Assembly: GCF_007992095.1 (NCBI RefSeq) | Contig: NZ_BJZP01000024.1 | Coordinates: forward strand, 1 to 64,000 | Direction of reading: 5' to 3' | Source of the DNA: Paenirhizobium naphthalenivorans | GTDB lineage: Bacteria; Pseudomonadota; Alphaproteobacteria; Rhizobiales; Rhizobiaceae | Length of the DNA: 64,000 nucleotides | In this document: positions 34,523-43,460 of the stretch, piece after piece | Layout: each line of letters opens with the position of its first letter | Numbering within the stretch: the stretch's first letter is position 1 | Translations under genes and position numbers: made by a program | Notes under the pieces: generated by a model | What the model saw: only the letters and a program-made list of their open reading frames with translations | The model's database searches: none | Told to the model about the DNA's origin: nothing

Positions 34523-35032
34523 ATGGGGCAGGACCATATTCGCTACGACATTCTGGCTCAGGACGCGCTGCGCGGTGTCATCCGCAAGGTTTTGACCGAG
34601 GTCGCAGCCACAGGCCGTCTTCCGGGTGACCACCACTTCTTTATTACCTTCCTGACTGGCGCGCCGGGCGTACGCATCTCCCAGCACCTCAAGGCCAAAT
34701 ATGCCGAGCAGATGACTATTGTCGTCCAGCATCAGTTCTGGGACCTGAAGGTAACCGACAGCCAGTTCGAGATCGGTCTATCCTTCTCCGATACACCGGA
34801 AAAGCTGGTTATACCGTTCAACGCCATTCGTGGCTTCTACGACCCATCGGTCAATTTCGAACTCGAATTTGACGTGCCTTTGGCCGACGAAGAGGAAGAA
34901 AGCGCCGAGATCACCGCCTATCCGCTCACAGCTGGCGAGCGGACCGAGGATCAGGCCGAGCCCACGGCAGGAGACGAAGAGAAAAAGCCGGCTTCCGTCG
35001 TCTCGCTCGACGCCTTCCGCAAGAAGCAGTAA
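34523..35032 (+). CDS. sspB: SspB, ClpXP adaptor for ssrA-tagged proteins
   Basis: A 169-residue adaptor that carries ssrA-tagged proteins to ClpXP. Residues 1-120 form the tag-binding domain (YDILAQDALRGVIRKVLTEV, DHHFFITFLTGAPGV, FSDTPEKLVIPFNAIRGFYD). An acidic linker follows, and the extreme C-terminus ASVVSLDAFRKKQ is the ClpX-docking tail. This is the alpha-type SspB, which differs from the gamma-proteobacterial one. It lies about 150 bases after the tmRNA gene whose product makes its substrate; the two probably have separate promoters. Confidence 0.94.
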   Translation: MGQDHIRYDILAQDALRGVIRKVLTEVAATGRLPGDHHFFITFLTGAPGVRISQHLKAKYAEQMTIVVQHQFWDLKVTDSQFEIGLSFSDTPEKLVIPFNAIRGFYDPSVNFELEFDVPLADEEEESAEITAYPLTAGERTEDQAEPTAGDEEKKPASVVSLDAFRKKQ

Positions 35033-35088
35033 CGCCACAAAACCTGGGCGCCGTCATTCGATGGCGCGCATCGTTCCGGAAAAAAGGC

Positions 35089-35280
35089 ATGAGCGCAGAC
35101 GTCGTCAATCTCCGCCAGTTCCGCAAGGTCAAGGCCCGCTCGGAAAAGGAAAAGCAGGCGGACCAGAACCGCCTGACCTTCGGCCGCACCAAGGCCGAGA
35201 AAAACCTGACAAAAGCACTGAACGCCAAGGCGGAAAGAACGCTCGATCAAGGCCGGATCGAAGAGCCAGAAGACAAATAG
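35089..35280 (+). CDS. DUF4169 family small protein
   Basis: A 63-residue highly charged protein (VVNLRQFRKVKARSEKEKQA and LTFGRTKAEKNL), the DUF4169 pattern, predicted to be helical and cytoplasmic. Function unknown. It starts 56 bases after sspB and is followed by a ribbon-helix-helix gene; the three form a conserved rhizobial neighbourhood and may share a transcript. Confidence 0.82.
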   Translation: MSADVVNLRQFRKVKARSEKEKQADQNRLTFGRTKAEKNLTKALNAKAERTLDQGRIEEPEDK

Positions 35281-35375
35281 CTCGACCGGCAAAAGCATTT
35301 CCCGATCAAGCACCTACCCGCTTTCGCGGAATCACTTTCCCAAGGACTTGAATCGATCTGCTAAGCTGAGGTGCG

Positions 35376-35594
35376 ATGATCCGCAAGCATTCCATCACCC
35401 TGCACGGCCACCGCACCAGTTTCTCACTCGAGGAGCCGTTCTGGGACGAACTGAATGTGATCGCGCAAGAACGCCAGATCCCGCTCGCCGCCCTCGTCGC
35501 CGAGATTGACGAGCAGCGCGACCCGCGCACCAATCTCTCCTCTGCCGCCAGACTCTATGTTCTCGCCCGTTTGAAAGCGGCCCCGCCCGGCTGA
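35376..35594 (+). CDS. Ribbon-helix-helix domain protein
   Basis: A 72-residue small DNA-binding-like protein. IRKHSITLHGHRTSFSLEEP gives the beta strand, FWDELNVIAQERQIPLAALV and LSSAARLYVLARLKA give the helices of an RHH_4-type fold. Proteins of this kind are MetJ/Arc relatives that act as dimers. No toxin gene is adjacent, so it is not an obvious antitoxin. Target unknown. Confidence 0.82.
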   Translation: MIRKHSITLHGHRTSFSLEEPFWDELNVIAQERQIPLAALVAEIDEQRDPRTNLSSAARLYVLARLKAAPPG

Positions 35595-35786
35595 CGCAGC
35601 AGCAGGGTGGTACGCACAAAATTATAACCAACAACCATTCATTAAGAAAATCGTTCTAGCATTCTACATGCCCGACGACGTTTGCTTCGATGCCCCATAT
35701 TTTAAGCCCGAGTAACGCGTACAGACCCATCGAAACACCTGCGTGACGTGGCTTTTTAAAAGCTCTTTTTCGATAGGAATTCAAAG

Positions 35787-36167
35787 ATGGTAACCGCAAT
35801 TTCCTCAGCATCCGCAAACACATCCACCAGCACAGTTGCCTCCAGCGGTTCGTCCGGCGGCGCGTTGAAGTCGTCGATCGCCAAGCTCGAAAGCAAGATC
35901 GCCTCCAAGGAAGACGAACTGTCGTCGGCCGAAACCGACGATCAGGAGTCCGAGATCAATGACGATCTGACCGAACTGCGGGCCGAACTGGCCAAGCTCG
36001 AGGCGCAGGCGGCCCAGATGGAAGGAGCCGAACAGACCGAGAAACCCCAGAATCCCCCGGAGGGGAAAGAGGGCCGCCCATCCCGCATGTCAGGCGAAAG
36101 CGATAAGATCGGCACGACAAACTTCGACCAAGAGCCGCCTTTCGGCGAGCGCTACGCATACGTCTGA
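35787..36167 (+). CDS. Small coiled-coil protein, FlxA-like
   Basis: A 126-residue protein. A Ser/Thr/Ala-rich N-terminus (VTAISSASANTSTSTVASSG) leads into a coiled-coil at about residues 28-80 (KSSIAKLESKIASKEDEL, LTELRAELAKLEAQAAQ), then a Pro/Glu/Gly-rich tail. The order of a disordered Ser-rich start and heptad-repeat centre resembles FlxA-like proteins, but this is a weak likeness. No signal peptide is visible. The upstream 190 bases (35595-35786) contain no other supported feature. Confidence 0.6.
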   Translation: MVTAISSASANTSTSTVASSGSSGGALKSSIAKLESKIASKEDELSSAETDDQESEINDDLTELRAELAKLEAQAAQMEGAEQTEKPQNPPEGKEGRPSRMSGESDKIGTTNFDQEPPFGERYAYV

Positions 36168-36224
36168 GCGTAAGTCTCAGTCCTTCCGAACGAAGGCGGC
36201 CGGCAACGGTCGCCTTTTGGCCTT

Positions 36225-37931
36225 TCAGGGGATGTTCTCTCGTGGCGGGCACGGGACGAAACGCGTAGAACCATCGGCATCGAGCGCACCGGTAGCAGAA
36301 AGCGACATGAGCGCGGCACCGTCCCGTTCATAAACGTGGCGATCGAGCCAGAACTCCGCCTCGCCCGAGCACAGGAGATCGACCACCAAGCTTTCCTTGA
36401 GAAGGGTTGCCGCGCCGAAAACACAGCCATACTCGTAGCCCCGCACCGTCGCCTTGCGCTTGTCAGCGCCATATTCAAAGGTCAGCGGTCCCATGCCACA
36501 GGAATCCTCGGACTCCGGCACGGCCCCCTCGGAGGCGAAACCATCCTTCACCTTGGCCAGCTCGGCAACCAGGGCAACGACCTTATCGTCCAGCGCGGCA
36601 TCTGTCTGATAACCCCAGGTCTCGAGCCGCCACCCGACAGCCTCGGCGAAATCCTTGAAACGCTTGCGCCCTTGGCAGGCCTTGCTGTCGTCGCAGTCGA
36701 GAAAATTGCTTTCCATCTGCCGGTCGATCTCTTCAAGCGACACCAACTCAAGTGCCGCCGGATAATAGCCGAGCAGCGCGGCATTACCGAGGGCGCCAGC
36801 GCAGATACCGGCGCTCGACTGCTGGAAACACGAGCGCATGGACGACGTGAGCCGCCGCTCGACAACCGGCCGGAATGCAGCCTCCCGCGTCACGTCGCGC
36901 ACCTCGCCATCCCGAAGCGCCATGATCCTCACCGGCGGCAGGGATTCGACATAACTGGAAAACGCATAGAGAAAGCGGTCGTCGCCCAGGTCGAATTCGA
37001 CATCACCGTCCCCATCCAGATCCGCCGGTTTGATGCCGAATCCGTCGAAAACTCCGAGGTCGATGGTCTTCACCGCTTCAGTGCTGGCAAAGGCGAACGC
37101 CACCGCCGTGCAGCAATGGGCGCCCCCACTGAAAGAGGTGAAGACCACGCCTTGCTCGCCCCACTGCAACGGATAGATGCCGATCTGTCCGCGCGCCATA
37201 TCGTCCGGCCCGGTTTCCAGCCGAATGGTCGTTTCACCCCTCTCCCGGTGGCGAACGGTTAGGACCGCCGTCGCAGTCCCCTCGTCGCTCTCCTCGCCAC
37301 TCAGCACCGCCGTCCAGTCCTCGCCGCGATAGGTTCTGCCAAAATCGGCACGGCTCCAATCGATCATCGCACCACTGCCAAGCGTCATCTCCTTCTGCTC
37401 GGAGGTTTCCGTCGGCACGGTCCGGCCGAATTCGCCACGCTCCAGCGCCCGGGCGCAATCGCCAATCTGGCTGATCGTATCGCTCGAACCGGACAGCGAG
37501 AACGGACCGTAGCTGACATTATCGACACTGATCGACAGGCGCGAGGCGCCGCGCAAAGCCGACATGAAGCTGGCGTTCGGATTGGTCAGGTAGAGACCGC
37601 CGGAGCCGTTTGTGATATTGGCCCGCATCGTGCCGGTCCAACGCCGGCGGTCAGTGTGGGCAACGATGTCATAGTCCTGCTCATGCGTCAGCCAGCCTAG
37701 CTTGGTGCTGGCGATCAGGACAACAATGACTTTGGTGTTCGGCCGAATGAAGAAGAGGCCGTCCTTCGCACCTTTGGGGCTGGCGATGCAGACCTTGTCC
37801 TGGCGATCATAGCTGATCGTCCAACCGCGGTTCTCGGTATACGGTAGATAGCGGTCCGCTGCGAGGGCCGCGCCGGCGGCCCCGGCCAGAGCGACAAACA
37901 GCGAGAAAAACACGACAAGCATACGAAACAT
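36225..37931 (-). CDS. Exported protein with an EF-hand-like D-rich loop
   Basis: A 568-residue exported protein that I do not recognise. The signal peptide is at residues 1-27 (MFRMLVVFFSLFVALAGAAG, then AALAA). The middle part contains PADLDGDGDVEFDLGDDRFL, which has the DxDxDG loop of FG-GAP/EF-hand calcium-binding repeats; the preceding GGAHCCTA and the C-terminal half hold several paired cysteines (SSMRSCFQQSSAGICAGAL, FLDCDDSKACQGR). An oxidising, perhaps calcium-binding, periplasmic protein is inferred. The ATG at 37931 puts the signal peptide at the N-terminus; the open frame extends further but gives an unlikely leader. Confidence 0.7.
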   Translation of the reverse strand: MFRMLVVFFSLFVALAGAAGAALAADRYLPYTENRGWTISYDRQDKVCIASPKGAKDGLFFIRPNTKVIVVLIASTKLGWLTHEQDYDIVAHTDRRRWTGTMRANITNGSGGLYLTNPNASFMSALRGASRLSISVDNVSYGPFSLSGSSDTISQIGDCARALERGEFGRTVPTETSEQKEMTLGSGAMIDWSRADFGRTYRGEDWTAVLSGEESDEGTATAVLTVRHRERGETTIRLETGPDDMARGQIGIYPLQWGEQGVVFTSFSGGAHCCTAVAFAFASTEAVKTIDLGVFDGFGIKPADLDGDGDVEFDLGDDRFLYAFSSYVESLPPVRIMALRDGEVRDVTREAAFRPVVERRLTSSMRSCFQQSSAGICAGALGNAALLGYYPAALELVSLEEIDRQMESNFLDCDDSKACQGRKRFKDFAEAVGWRLETWGYQTDAALDDKVVALVAELAKVKDGFASEGAVPESEDSCGMGPLTFEYGADKRKATVRGYEYGCVFGAATLLKESLVVDLLCSGEAEFWLDRHVYERDGAALMSLSATGALDADGSTRFVPCPPRENIP

Positions 37932-38038
37932 GACAAAGCCCCTCTTGACCCGCCGGCTTCCTGGACCAGCAGGCAGCCCGAGCCTAGGCGAGCATTCGCT
38001 CATAGACAAGCGGCGACGCCATCCCGACCCCTAGGGCT

Positions 38039-41000
38039 TTAGTTGACGCCTGGCAGCCCATCGAAACGTAAGGGCACCGGAGGCAGAGAACCACCACGTG
38101 TCACGCCCTGCGCCGGCGGCACGGGCATTTGCGGTGCTTGCGGCATGCTGTCGGACGTCGATGGCGTCTCTGTCACCTCGGCCGGCGTCTCGGTGCCCAG
38201 AGCATCGTTCGTCGCCTCACGGGCCGCCTTGTCAGCCGCCGCTTTGCGATCAGCCTCTTCCCTGGCTCTCGTTTCCGCCTCCGCCTTCAATCGCGCCTCT
38301 TCGGCGAGCCTTGCCCGCTCGGCCTCGGCGGCCCTGGCACGCTCCTCGACGCGATGGCTATAGAGCGCCGCCTCACGTCGCAGTCGCTGTTTTTCAAGTA
38401 CATTCGACTGCAATGTCTCGACCCGGCGACGCTCACGCTCGAAGGCCCGTAGCGAAAGGAAATTGGTCATGTCGCTGACGTCGATCTGGCGCCCCTGCGC
38501 GCCGACATCGCCGGAGAATTTCAGGCGCACCGCCGGCTCCGCGCCGGCAAGCGCTTCGTCGCCCGCCACATAGGCGATGCGAATCTCGGCCTCCATCTGC
38601 CGCGACCCGAGATCGACCCGCGCTGTGCCGTCGAGCTTTGCGGTCTCGTTGGCCAGCGCAAGCGCGGCGACCCGAAGCATGCCGTCGCTAATGTTGAACG
38701 GAACCTCGACATCGGCAAAGACGCTCGATGCGCCGCCGAACAAGGAGCCGACCAGCCCCGCCACCTTCTCACCCGTTACATCTCCTTGGATCGCATCCGC
38801 CTCCGGCAGAAGCTTGGCCAGGAGTTCGCTGTCCAGACGCCGCACGTCAAGCGCCGGAACCTTCACCGTGCCCGACCCATTCGTCGCCTTGAGCAGATCC
38901 GCCACACTCTGGCCGGTCGCCTCAGCGACAAGGTCGAGATCGAACTTGCCTTGGAGCACCGCCCCGTCAGCCCCGGCACCCAACGCATCCTCCACGAGAG
39001 AAAGCTCCGCCTGACGAAGCGCGATACGTCCCTGATAGAAACCGTTGCCGTCGGTGTTGGCGATCATCAGCCGGCCGCTCATCGTGCCACCTAGCCACTG
39101 GCCCGCCGCATCCTCGAGCGTCAGCTGACCGCCCGCACCCTTGAGCTTTGCTGAGAAATCAGAGATGGAACCGAAGGCTCCGGGCGAGAAACTCCGGGCT
39201 TTGACCGCTAGATTGAATTCGAGATCGTCGCGGGGGGGGGGAAGCGGCGAGACGGTGAGCACGTCGGTCGCCGCGTCCGTGATAGGCCCCAGCACCCCTT
39301 CGGCCAGCCAGGTCAGATCGATACTGTCGAGGGCGATGTCGCCTCCAACCATGGGCACCGCGCCGTTCCAGTCGATCGAGAGTGCCCCGCTGATGCGATT
39401 GCCGGCAGCTTCAGCGTCAATCGCGGAAATCTCGGCCTTACCCTCGGCAAAAGCCAGTTGGGCACCAAGACGCGCCGGCAATCCTGTCCCGCCCTGGGGC
39501 ACAACGATGCCGGTCATCATCAGATAGGGTTCGAGGTCGGGGCTATCGAGCCTGACCGTACCGCTGCCCTTCGGAAACCCGGCTGCAGCAAGGGCGATCT
39601 TGCCACGCGCCGAAAGCGTCGTGCGGCCGGCGGCGAAGGTCAGCGTAGCGTCGGCCGGCGCATTGCCGGCACCGTTGACGCTGAATTGCAGCCGTCCGCT
39701 ATCGCCACCGTCAATCGGCAAAGGATCGAGGCCTGCCTGCCCGAGCAGAACCAGCGCCTGTGGATTCTCCAGCATCGCCGATAGATTGAACTTCGCGTCA
39801 CCGGAGATCTTCGCCAGATCATCGACACCGTAATCGACGGCGATACGGCTGCCGTTCGACGTCCCGGCGATCTTGACTGCCATGCCGCCGCCGGCCGCAT
39901 CGCCGAAAACCAAGCTGGCCGTAAGATTGCTTTGGGAAAACCATGCCGCGCTTTTCACCAGCCGCACCGCGAGCGGATGGGCCGGCAGCCGCCCGGAGAT
40001 CAGCGCGAGGAAGGGGCCAGGATCGTCCGAGGAAAGCGCCACCTGTGCCTTGCCCGAGGGCTTGGTAAGCGGCCCCTTGACCGTACCGCTGGCCTTAAGC
40101 GCCGCACCGGCCAGGTCGCCGACATTCAGCCGATCGACGACAAGGCTTGCGCCGTCATAGGTAAAGACCGTCTCGACGTCGCGCGCCGCCATGCCGTAGC
40201 CGGTAAGTTGACCAACCTTGAGCCGCGTGGCGATCTTCTCGGCCAGCAGCGCCTGGTCACCGCCCTCCCCGACGATCAGGCCGGCCACAGCCCGCGCCGC
40301 GTCGAGATCCATTTCATTGCCAGTGAGATCGATCGAGAGGTTCGGCGCCGCCTTGTCGAGCGACTGCCGTTCCAGCCGGCCGTTGAGCAATGCCGGCCCG
40401 ATGGCGAGTTCCAGTTTCTCGAATCGCTGGATCTGCGGCGTCAAGTTGACCGCGGCGGAAAAGCCCATGGACTTCAACTGGCGGATGGTCGGCTCGACAC
40501 CGCCCGAAATCCAAGTCGATAACCCGGAGGGCTGCGTCGAGGCTACCAGCAGGTCGCCGTTGAACGAAGGTTCCGTCCCGAGTAACAGTCGCCCCTTGGC
40601 CTCCACCTGCGTGCGCCCCGGCAGCACGACAACCGCTCTCTCGACGTTCCAGCCACGCCCGTCCGGTCGGACATCAAGCGTGACGTCGCGCAGAACCGTG
40701 TCGCCAGCAACGATCGCCGGAAGCCTGAGCGTCGCCTTTCCCGGCAAGTTCGGAATGGGAATCTCGCTCGCCATGGCAATCAGAAGATCGAGCCGATCCC
40801 GCACCGACCCGGCCGCATTGCGCCCGGTCTTGCCCTTGGCGCTCTCGTTGGCGAGGCGGTTGACATCGACCTGCTGACCTTCCGCCGTCAGCAGGAATTC
40901 CGGATGGGCGCCGGTGTCGAGCTTGGCTTCGCCGGTCACCACATAGGGGTCGGCTGCCTCACCCAGTTCGAACCGGTAGGACTTGACAGCGATGCGCTCA

Positions 41001-41809
41001 TTGGTGAGTTCGAAATCGCCCTTGGCCCGCGGCGCCGGCGTCTTCGCCGCGCCCTTGTCCGGCCCTGTACCTTTCCAGACCGCCTGGAAATGGCCCCGAT
41101 AAGCGGGCCTGCCCTCTTGCAGCGACAGGTCGCCATCGAGCTCGATGTCGAACGGCCGGGCATCGGGCTGTAAACGCAGCTTCAGGGAGATCGCCTCGGC
41201 GCCGACCTCCGGCTGAAGGCTGGAGAGGAAGAAACGGCCGGCTTCGCCGTCGAGCGACGCCTTGCCGTCGACCGACCACGGGCCCGCCAGCGAACGCGCC
41301 GACATATCGGCATCTATCCCGGTGAACTTGCGGGTTCGCCCGGTCTGCTCATCGATGAACTCGATCTCGCCACCGACGACCTGCACCTTTTCCAGCACCA
41401 CCGTGCGCGCCGGGATTTCAGCGCTGCTGCCGCGCAGCCAGTCAAGCGTGCCATCGGCCAGCAAACGGATCCGCGCCTTGGGCTCTTCAACCCGCATGTC
41501 GAAAATACGCGCCTCGCCCGAGAGAAGCGGCGCAAGCTCGGCATTCATGGAAAAACGGGCGACATGCACCAGCGGTTCGCCATCCTTATCCGTACCAACC
41601 GTCACATCATACAAGGTGACCGAGGGAAACGGCAGCAGGCGGGCCTTCACCTCACCGTGGACGCTGACCTTCTTGCCGAGGATACGGCTCGCCTGACTCT
41701 CGAAATCCTTGCGGAAATCGGTCCAGTCGACGAACAAGGGGGCCAGTAGCGCCGCAAACAGCGCGACAACCAGCAGCCCGCCGAGGAAAACCAGTATGCG
41801 TCCGAGCAC
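38039..41809 (-). CDS. AsmA family protein
   Basis: A 1256-residue AsmA-type protein, anchored by one N-terminal span (ILVFLGGLLVVALFAALLAP) and otherwise periplasmic, rich in beta-strands. LFVDWTDFRKDFESQASRIL and VKARLLPFPSVTLYDVTVG are the AsmA N-terminal signature. AsmA relatives are thought to bridge the envelope and transfer lipids between membranes. The C-terminal about 130 residues turn into a charged coiled-coil (Ala/Glu/Arg-rich) and a Pro-rich end. A C10 homopolymer occurs in the coding strand at about residue 856. It stands alone on this strand. Confidence 0.92.
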   Translation of the reverse strand: MLGRILVFLGGLLVVALFAALLAPLFVDWTDFRKDFESQASRILGKKVSVHGEVKARLLPFPSVTLYDVTVGTDKDGEPLVHVARFSMNAELAPLLSGEARIFDMRVEEPKARIRLLADGTLDWLRGSSAEIPARTVVLEKVQVVGGEIEFIDEQTGRTRKFTGIDADMSARSLAGPWSVDGKASLDGEAGRFFLSSLQPEVGAEAISLKLRLQPDARPFDIELDGDLSLQEGRPAYRGHFQAVWKGTGPDKGAAKTPAPRAKGDFELTNERIAVKSYRFELGEAADPYVVTGEAKLDTGAHPEFLLTAEGQQVDVNRLANESAKGKTGRNAAGSVRDRLDLLIAMASEIPIPNLPGKATLRLPAIVAGDTVLRDVTLDVRPDGRGWNVERAVVVLPGRTQVEAKGRLLLGTEPSFNGDLLVASTQPSGLSTWISGGVEPTIRQLKSMGFSAAVNLTPQIQRFEKLELAIGPALLNGRLERQSLDKAAPNLSIDLTGNEMDLDAARAVAGLIVGEGGDQALLAEKIATRLKVGQLTGYGMAARDVETVFTYDGASLVVDRLNVGDLAGAALKASGTVKGPLTKPSGKAQVALSSDDPGPFLALISGRLPAHPLAVRLVKSAAWFSQSNLTASLVFGDAAGGGMAVKIAGTSNGSRIAVDYGVDDLAKISGDAKFNLSAMLENPQALVLLGQAGLDPLPIDGGDSGRLQFSVNGAGNAPADATLTFAAGRTTLSARGKIALAAAGFPKGSGTVRLDSPDLEPYLMMTGIVVPQGGTGLPARLGAQLAFAEGKAEISAIDAEAAGNRISGALSIDWNGAVPMVGGDIALDSIDLTWLAEGVLGPITDAATDVLTVSPLPPPRDDLEFNLAVKARSFSPGAFGSISDFSAKLKGAGGQLTLEDAAGQWLGGTMSGRLMIANTDGNGFYQGRIALRQAELSLVEDALGAGADGAVLQGKFDLDLVAEATGQSVADLLKATNGSGTVKVPALDVRRLDSELLAKLLPEADAIQGDVTGEKVAGLVGSLFGGASSVFADVEVPFNISDGMLRVAALALANETAKLDGTARVDLGSRQMEAEIRIAYVAGDEALAGAEPAVRLKFSGDVGAQGRQIDVSDMTNFLSLRAFERERRRVETLQSNVLEKQRLRREAALYSHRVEERARAAEAERARLAEEARLKAEAETRAREEADRKAAADKAAREATNDALGTETPAEVTETPSTSDSMPQAPQMPVPPAQGVTRGGSLPPVPLRFDGLPGVN

Positions 41810-41883
41810 GTCCTGCGACTCCCATCACTTCCGGCGCAAAGGTAATGCAATTCCCGACGGGGGCAAGCCGCAAGGGCAGAGCC

Positions 41884-43293
41884 TCACATGCGGAAGATCT
41901 TGCCAGGGTTGAATATATTCTCAGGGTCGAGGCTCTTCTTGATCGAGCGCATCAGCGGGATGGCCGAGCCGAGTTCCTGTTCCAGGTAGCTCATTTTTCC
42001 CTGGCCGATGCCGTGCTCGCCGGTGCAGGTGCCTTCCATGGAAAGCGCCCGCGCGTTGAGCCGCCCCATGAAGGCCTCGGCCCGCGCCAGATCAGCCGGG
42101 CTCTTATCATCGAACAACATCAGAACGTGGAAATTCCCGTCACCGGCATGACCGACGATCGGCGCAAGAAGCCCCGTCTCCCGAATGTCCGCCTGGGTCT
42201 CGGCAACGCAATCGGCGAGCTTGGAAATCGGGACGCAGACGTCGGTCGAAAGCCCGTTCAGCTCAGGCGCAAGCGCCCGCCCGGCCCAATAGGCGTTGTG
42301 ACGCGCCTTCCACAGCTGCGCCCGTTCCTCGGCATTGGCCGTGTAGTGGAATTCCTCGGACTCGAATTCGGCGGCGATTTCCTTGAACTGCTCCGCCTGC
42401 AAGGCCACTGTCTCCTCGGTCCCGTGGAACTCGACGAACAGTGTCGGCTTTTCCGGGTAGGAGAGCTTGGAATAGGCGTTTACCGCCTTCATCTGCATTT
42501 CGTCGAGCAGTTCGATACGCGCGACCGGAATGCCCATCTGGATCGTCATGATGACGGTATCGCAAGCGGCCTTGAGGCTTGGGAAAGCGCAAACGCCACC
42601 GGAAATCTTGGCCGGAATACCCTGGAGCTTCAAGGTGATCGAGGTGATGATGCCGAGCGTGCCCTCGGCTCCGACAAACAGTCGCGTCAGGTCATAGCCG
42701 GCCGATGACTTGCGCGCGCGTTGCGCGGTCCGGATCTCCTCACCGTCGGCGGTGACGACGGTGAGTGCAAGGACATTGTCCTTCATCGTGCCATAGCGGA
42801 CCGCGTTGGTGCCGGATGCCCGCGTCGAGGCCATACCGCCGATTGAGGCATTGGCGCCGGGATCGATCGGGAAGAACAGGCCGGTGTCGCGCAGATAGGT
42901 ATTGAGCTCCTCACGGGTAATGCCCGGCTGGACCGTGCAGTCAAGGTCCTCGGCGTTGACCGTCAGAACCTTGTTCATTCGGGTGAAATCGACCGAAATG
43001 CCACCGCTCGGCGCATTGATGTGCCCCTCGAGCGAAGAGCCTGTACCAAACGGGATCATCGGCACCTTATGCGCCGCGCAGGTCTTCACCACCGTCTTCA
43101 CGTCTTCACTCGTCTCGACGAAGACGACGCCGTCCGGCAGTTGGGCCGGCAGATAGGATGTCGTGTGGCTGTGCTGCTCGCGGAAGGATTGTCCCGTCTG
43201 GAAGCGCTCGCCGAAACTCTGCTTGAGGATGCCCAAAACCGCGGCGATCCCCTCCTGGTTGCGAACTCCTGCGACGACATCCTTCAAGGCCAT
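41884..43293 (-). CDS. FAD-linked D-lactate/glycolate-type dehydrogenase
   Basis: A 469-residue FAD-dependent 2-hydroxyacid dehydrogenase of the GlcD/LDHD family. The PCMH FAD-binding domain covers about residues 40-220 (VPMIPFGTGSSLEGHINA, IDPGANASIGGMASTRASGT). The C-terminal FAD-oxidase domain has APIVGHAGDGNFHVLM and CTGEHGIGQGKMSYL, which hold the substrate-binding histidines and basic residue. Likely D-lactate cytochrome c oxidoreductase, but the exact substrate is inferred. GGAGGAGAC upstream of the ATG at 43293 is a strong ribosome binding site. Confidence 0.9.
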   Translation of the reverse strand: MALKDVVAGVRNQEGIAAVLGILKQSFGERFQTGQSFREQHSHTTSYLPAQLPDGVVFVETSEDVKTVVKTCAAHKVPMIPFGTGSSLEGHINAPSGGISVDFTRMNKVLTVNAEDLDCTVQPGITREELNTYLRDTGLFFPIDPGANASIGGMASTRASGTNAVRYGTMKDNVLALTVVTADGEEIRTAQRARKSSAGYDLTRLFVGAEGTLGIITSITLKLQGIPAKISGGVCAFPSLKAACDTVIMTIQMGIPVARIELLDEMQMKAVNAYSKLSYPEKPTLFVEFHGTEETVALQAEQFKEIAAEFESEEFHYTANAEERAQLWKARHNAYWAGRALAPELNGLSTDVCVPISKLADCVAETQADIRETGLLAPIVGHAGDGNFHVLMLFDDKSPADLARAEAFMGRLNARALSMEGTCTGEHGIGQGKMSYLEQELGSAIPLMRSIKKSLDPENIFNPGKIFRM

Positions 43294-43460
43294 GCGAACT
43301 GTCTCCTCCACTCTGCCGTCCCGGCAGCATGCTCACTAAAAATACGACGGAGGTATGGGCCAACTCACGCCCGCTTGTCCAGTGCTCCGAGCGCGTCATC
43401 GAGCCGAATTGCACATACGGCCACAGCGGGGCATTGCGCCGCCAAAACCGGGCGGGTTAG

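Noticed and set aside
35376..35594. Ribbon-helix-helix gene as the antitoxin of a toxin-antitoxin pair
   Set aside because: No small toxin-like gene is adjacent; the neighbours are a DUF4169 gene and a coiled-coil protein.
36336..37262. A 308-codon plus-strand frame opposite the exported protein at 36225-37931
   Set aside because: It has no signal or motif, while the minus-strand product has a proper signal peptide and paired cysteines.
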